A DNA stretch of 64,000 nucleotides from Bryobacteraceae bacterium (GTDB lineage Bacteria > Acidobacteriota > Terriglobia > Bryobacterales > Bryobacteraceae): assembly GCA_025056865.1 (NCBI GenBank), contig JANWVO010000038.1, positions 111,587 through 175,586 on the forward strand, written 5' to 3'. A program made the position numbers and the translations under genes. The notes under the pieces are model-generated. The model was not told the DNA's origin and made no database searches. It saw nothing but the letters and a program-made list of their open reading frames with translations. Of the stretch, positions 61,398-64,000 are shown piece by piece; the stretch's first letter is position 1, and every line of letters starts with the position of its first letter.

Positions 61398-62675
61398 TTA
61401 CTGCTGCTGCTGGTCCGGGGCACGCTGCGCAGAGGGCTTCGAGGCGACGATCCGTTCCAGTTCAGCGATCTGCTTCTTGACGGTCTCGGCGTCGGAGGCG
61501 TTGGGCGCGAAGCTCAGGTAGCCCTTCATGTGGTCGAGCGCGCCGGCGTAGTCGCCCTTGTCGGCGAGGATGTAGCCCATCAGGCTGAGCAGGCGCGGGT
61601 TCTTATGGTCGGGGTCGAGGCGGAGCGCCTCGCGGGCACTCTTCTCGGCCACGTCGCGCCGGCCCAGGTTGTAGTTGGCGGCGCTGTGAAGGAACCACAC
61701 CTGCGGGTAGCCGATCGGATTCAGCTTCAGCACGGTCTCGCTCCGGGCAGCGATCTGCTCCCAGTCCCGCGAGTCGAGCGCCATCTGGAGCAGGCTCAGG
61801 TGCGGGCCGATGAACTTCGAGTCCGCCTCGATGGACTTCTCATAGGCGGCGCGCGCCTCTTCCTTCTTCTTCTGGGCGTCGAGCGCGTTGCCGAGCTCGA
61901 ACCACGCGGCGGCGAATTTCGGGTAGATCTCCACGGCCTTGCGGAGGTGGACCTCGGCCTCGGCCGCCTTCTGCTTCTTCTTGAGCGAGAGCGCCTTCTC
62001 GTAGGCCTTCCTTGCTTCCTTGGGCGCGTTGGCGGTGGTGAGGCTGAACGTGAATCCCTGGACGTTGGCCATGCGGCGCAGCACGATCACGCCGATTTCC
62101 GGATTGTCAAGCACGCGGCGTCCGGCCAACTGGACGACATCGCTCTGGAAGCCGGGCAGCTCGGCGCGGAACTCGCACCCCACCAGGTCGCGCTCGGAGA
62201 TGCCGCGCGCCGGGCCGGGGTTCATGATGCTCCGCATGTCGGAGCTGTCCATGCTGGCGTCAGCGAAGACCTGCTGGTTCTGGCCAAGGGCGACGCTGAA
62301 GCGGCCCTTGGAATCCGTGTACCCCTGCGGGCGCGGCCGCCCGTTGCAGACAAGCAGGAGGACGACGGGCTCGGGCGGGGCGGTGCCGTCCTCCATCATC
62401 ACGCGGCCGGAAAGATAGATGGGCCGCTGGAAGTCCTGGAACGTAGGCTGCTGCTGCTGCCCCGGCATGGGGATGGTCGGGGTGGTCGGCTTGGTGGGGG
62501 AAGGCGTGGGCGTGGGTGTCGGCGTCGGGGTGGGCGCAGGCGCAGCGCCCCCGCCCGTTGCGCCGCCGGTTCCTCCGCCTGTTCCGCCGCCCTGCTGCTG
62601 CCCGGCGGCCCAGACGCCGAGCCACAAGACGAGCGCTGCCGCCAGCGCCGTCCGGGAAACGATGCCAGCCTTCAT
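61398..62675 (-). CDS. Exported TPR-repeat protein
   Basis: 425 aa. Signal peptide (SRTALAAALVLWLGVWAAG), then a Gly/Thr-rich and TPTPTP linker (about residues 28-72), a carboxypeptidase-regulatory-like beta domain (IYLSGRVMMEDGTAPPEPVVLLL, YTDSKGRFSVALG), and TPR helices in the second half (EVHLRKAVEIYPKFAAAWFELGNAL, AEKSAREALRLDPDHKNPRLLSLMGYILADKGDYAGALDHM). This layout is frequent in acidobacterial periplasmic scaffolds. Partner unknown. Confidence 0.85.
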   Translation of the reverse strand: MKAGIVSRTALAAALVLWLGVWAAGQQQGGGTGGGTGGATGGGAAPAPTPTPTPTPTPSPTKPTTPTIPMPGQQQQPTFQDFQRPIYLSGRVMMEDGTAPPEPVVLLLVCNGRPRPQGYTDSKGRFSVALGQNQQVFADASMDSSDMRSIMNPGPARGISERDLVGCEFRAELPGFQSDVVQLAGRRVLDNPEIGVIVLRRMANVQGFTFSLTTANAPKEARKAYEKALSLKKKQKAAEAEVHLRKAVEIYPKFAAAWFELGNALDAQKKKEEARAAYEKSIEADSKFIGPHLSLLQMALDSRDWEQIAARSETVLKLNPIGYPQVWFLHSAANYNLGRRDVAEKSAREALRLDPDHKNPRLLSLMGYILADKGDYAGALDHMKGYLSFAPNASDAETVKKQIAELERIVASKPSAQRAPDQQQQ

Positions 62676-62828
62676 GGGGAACCTCCCTTCCTGCGGGAAC
62701 GGACTTGACCGCTGTTGGACGTATTATGGCACAGCCCGGGCGCGGCAGCACCGGGTTTTCCGCAGCCGGCCGGGCAAGCTTGCGCAGGGGGGAAACTTCA
62801 ATATGATTGAGTGAGGCGCAGATCCGCT

Positions 62829-63458
62829 ATGAAACGCATCCGATTCTCCCATTCCCTCCCCTTGCTCTTTCTGATCCTCGCCGGCTGCTCGCAGGCTCCG
62901 CCGCCGAAGAAGGAGCCGCCAAAGCCGCCCGAGCCTGCCACCGGCCAGTCCGCCATCTTCCAGACCTACCAGGTGGCGCGCACCTGGTCTGGCGATGCCA
63001 AGCTGCTGCGGCTGGAAAGCGGCAACATCCCCGAGGCTCCCTCCGGCGGGGGCAAGTATGGCTTCTGGCGGGCCACTTATGTGAGCGAGTCCAAACGGCA
63101 GCGCCGCGAGTTCACCTGGGCGGCAGCGGACAGCGAGGGCGGCATCATCAAGGGAGTCCGGGCCGGGTCCGAGTCCGGCTACCTGCCCAACCCGCGCACG
63201 TTCGCCATCGCGATCCAGGAAGTGAAGGTCGACACGCCCCAGGCGCTGGAGGCGGCGATGGCGGAAGTGAACAAGGACGCCGCGATGAAGAAGGTGCTCG
63301 CCGACAACAAGGATCTGCCGATCCACTTCCTGCTGGAATGGAACGCGCCGGACGTGAAGCCGACGTGGCGGGTGATCTTCGGGCCGTCGATCTCGCAGAG
63401 CAAGTTCTCGGTGTTTATCGACGCCTACACGGGCAAGTTCGTCAGGAAGCTGCGCTGA
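62829..63458 (+). CDS. Lipoprotein, unknown
   Basis: 209 aa starting at ATG 62829. Signal with lipobox LILAGC (Cys near residue 20), then a Pro/Lys-rich stretch (PPPKKEPPKPPEP). The folded part contains FQTYQVARTWSGDAKLLRLES and the paired segment PTWRVIFGPSISQSKFSVFIDAYTGKFV, reminiscent of PepSY/'YkyB-like' repeats (PTWRV...DAYTGK). The PepSY link is a weak pattern match. Transcribed away from the TPR gene. Confidence 0.7.
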   Translation: MKRIRFSHSLPLLFLILAGCSQAPPPKKEPPKPPEPATGQSAIFQTYQVARTWSGDAKLLRLESGNIPEAPSGGGKYGFWRATYVSESKRQRREFTWAAADSEGGIIKGVRAGSESGYLPNPRTFAIAIQEVKVDTPQALEAAMAEVNKDAAMKKVLADNKDLPIHFLLEWNAPDVKPTWRVIFGPSISQSKFSVFIDAYTGKFVRKLR

Positions 63459-63470
63459 GCGGGCACGGCC

Positions 63471-63905
<435 letters not shown>

Positions 63906-63911
63906 GGCGGA

Positions 63912-64000
63912 TCACACCTTCGTCCACAGTTCTGCGCGCGGGTCAGCCTTGTCCAGCGAGGAAAGCTGCCGCAGCAGTTCGCGTACGCGCTCGTCGCGCA
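63912..64000 (-). CDS. DnaJ-type chaperone, C-terminal fragment (cut by window edge)
   Basis: Only the last 29 codons lie inside the window: RDERVRELLRQLSSLDK, then ADPRAELWTKV and stop. This ending matches the helix at the end of DnaJ/CbpA-like proteins encoded upstream of hspR. The stop is 6 bases before the hspR start, so the two form an operon. The call rests largely on context. Confidence 0.55.
   Translation of the reverse strand, partial: RDERVRELLRQLSSLDKADPRAELWTKV

Overview
The window reads as a piece of a high-GC Acidobacteriota chromosome, most likely of the Bryobacteraceae/Solibacter type. The lineage clue is two large exported proteins (2252-5311 and 25198-27072) that end in the C-terminal domain known from Solibacter usitatus (TIGR03437-like). 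Further hints are a secreted RraA-like protein, a Tat-signal TIM-barrel 'sugar phosphate isomerase' and a FecR-domain protein. No database search was possible, so the placement is an inference from remembered families.

Layout. 1-5985: end of a glycosyltransferase gene, alanine racemase, and two exported proteins. 6001-16476: the replication-origin neighbourhood, all protein genes on the minus strand (mnmG, rsmG, parA, parB, dnaA, dnaN, gyrB), with a tRNA-Gly, an AT-rich putative oriC upstream of dnaA and four parS sites upstream of parA. 16535-22655: purD, tRNA-Arg, dnaE and accA on the plus strand. 22782-32598: stress and signalling genes (Hsp20, histidine kinase), an exported methyltransferase-fold protein, a BNR-propeller protein, a FecR protein, a small operon ending in a PIG-L deacetylase, a polysaccharide deacetylase/MFS pair, and gap. 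32666-37613: a secreted RraA-like protein and speA, separated by an islet of about 2 kb with lower GC that carries one membrane protein and is bracketed by a collinear 124-bp direct repeat (93 bp identical). 37679-45036: exported protein, SDR, exported NodB-like deacetylase, P1 peptidase, a Mla-type lipid transporter (MlaE-MlaF-MlaD) ending in a ChbG/HpnK deacetylase, and a 7Fe ferredoxin. 45241-56029: galU, DinB, small HTH protein, Cys/Met PLP enzyme, CPBP protease, exported TIM-barrel protein, sppA, typA, der. 56060-64000: NDUFAF7-type methyltransferase, a tiny Lys/Ala-rich histone-like gene with a strong promoter holding an operator-like palindrome, rlpA, a sigma-54 activator with a glycosyltransferase, small unknowns, a TPR protein, a lipoprotein, and a dnaJ-like/hspR pair cut by the window edge.

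How the genes fit together. The origin block supplies replication initiation (DnaA, clamp, gyrase) and segregation (ParA, ParB, parS), with dnaE close by. Much of the rest is envelope work: cell-wall precursors (alr), polysaccharide modification (three deacetylase-fold proteins, two glycosyltransferases, galU), lipid transport (Mla), envelope proteolysis and wall turnover (SppA, RlpA), and exported propeller/TPR proteins. No CRISPR array, intact insertion sequence, prophage or biosynthetic cluster was seen. The most unusual points are the repeat-bracketed islet, the parS/oriC arrangement, the tRNA that abuts dnaE, and two very small genes with good expression signals.
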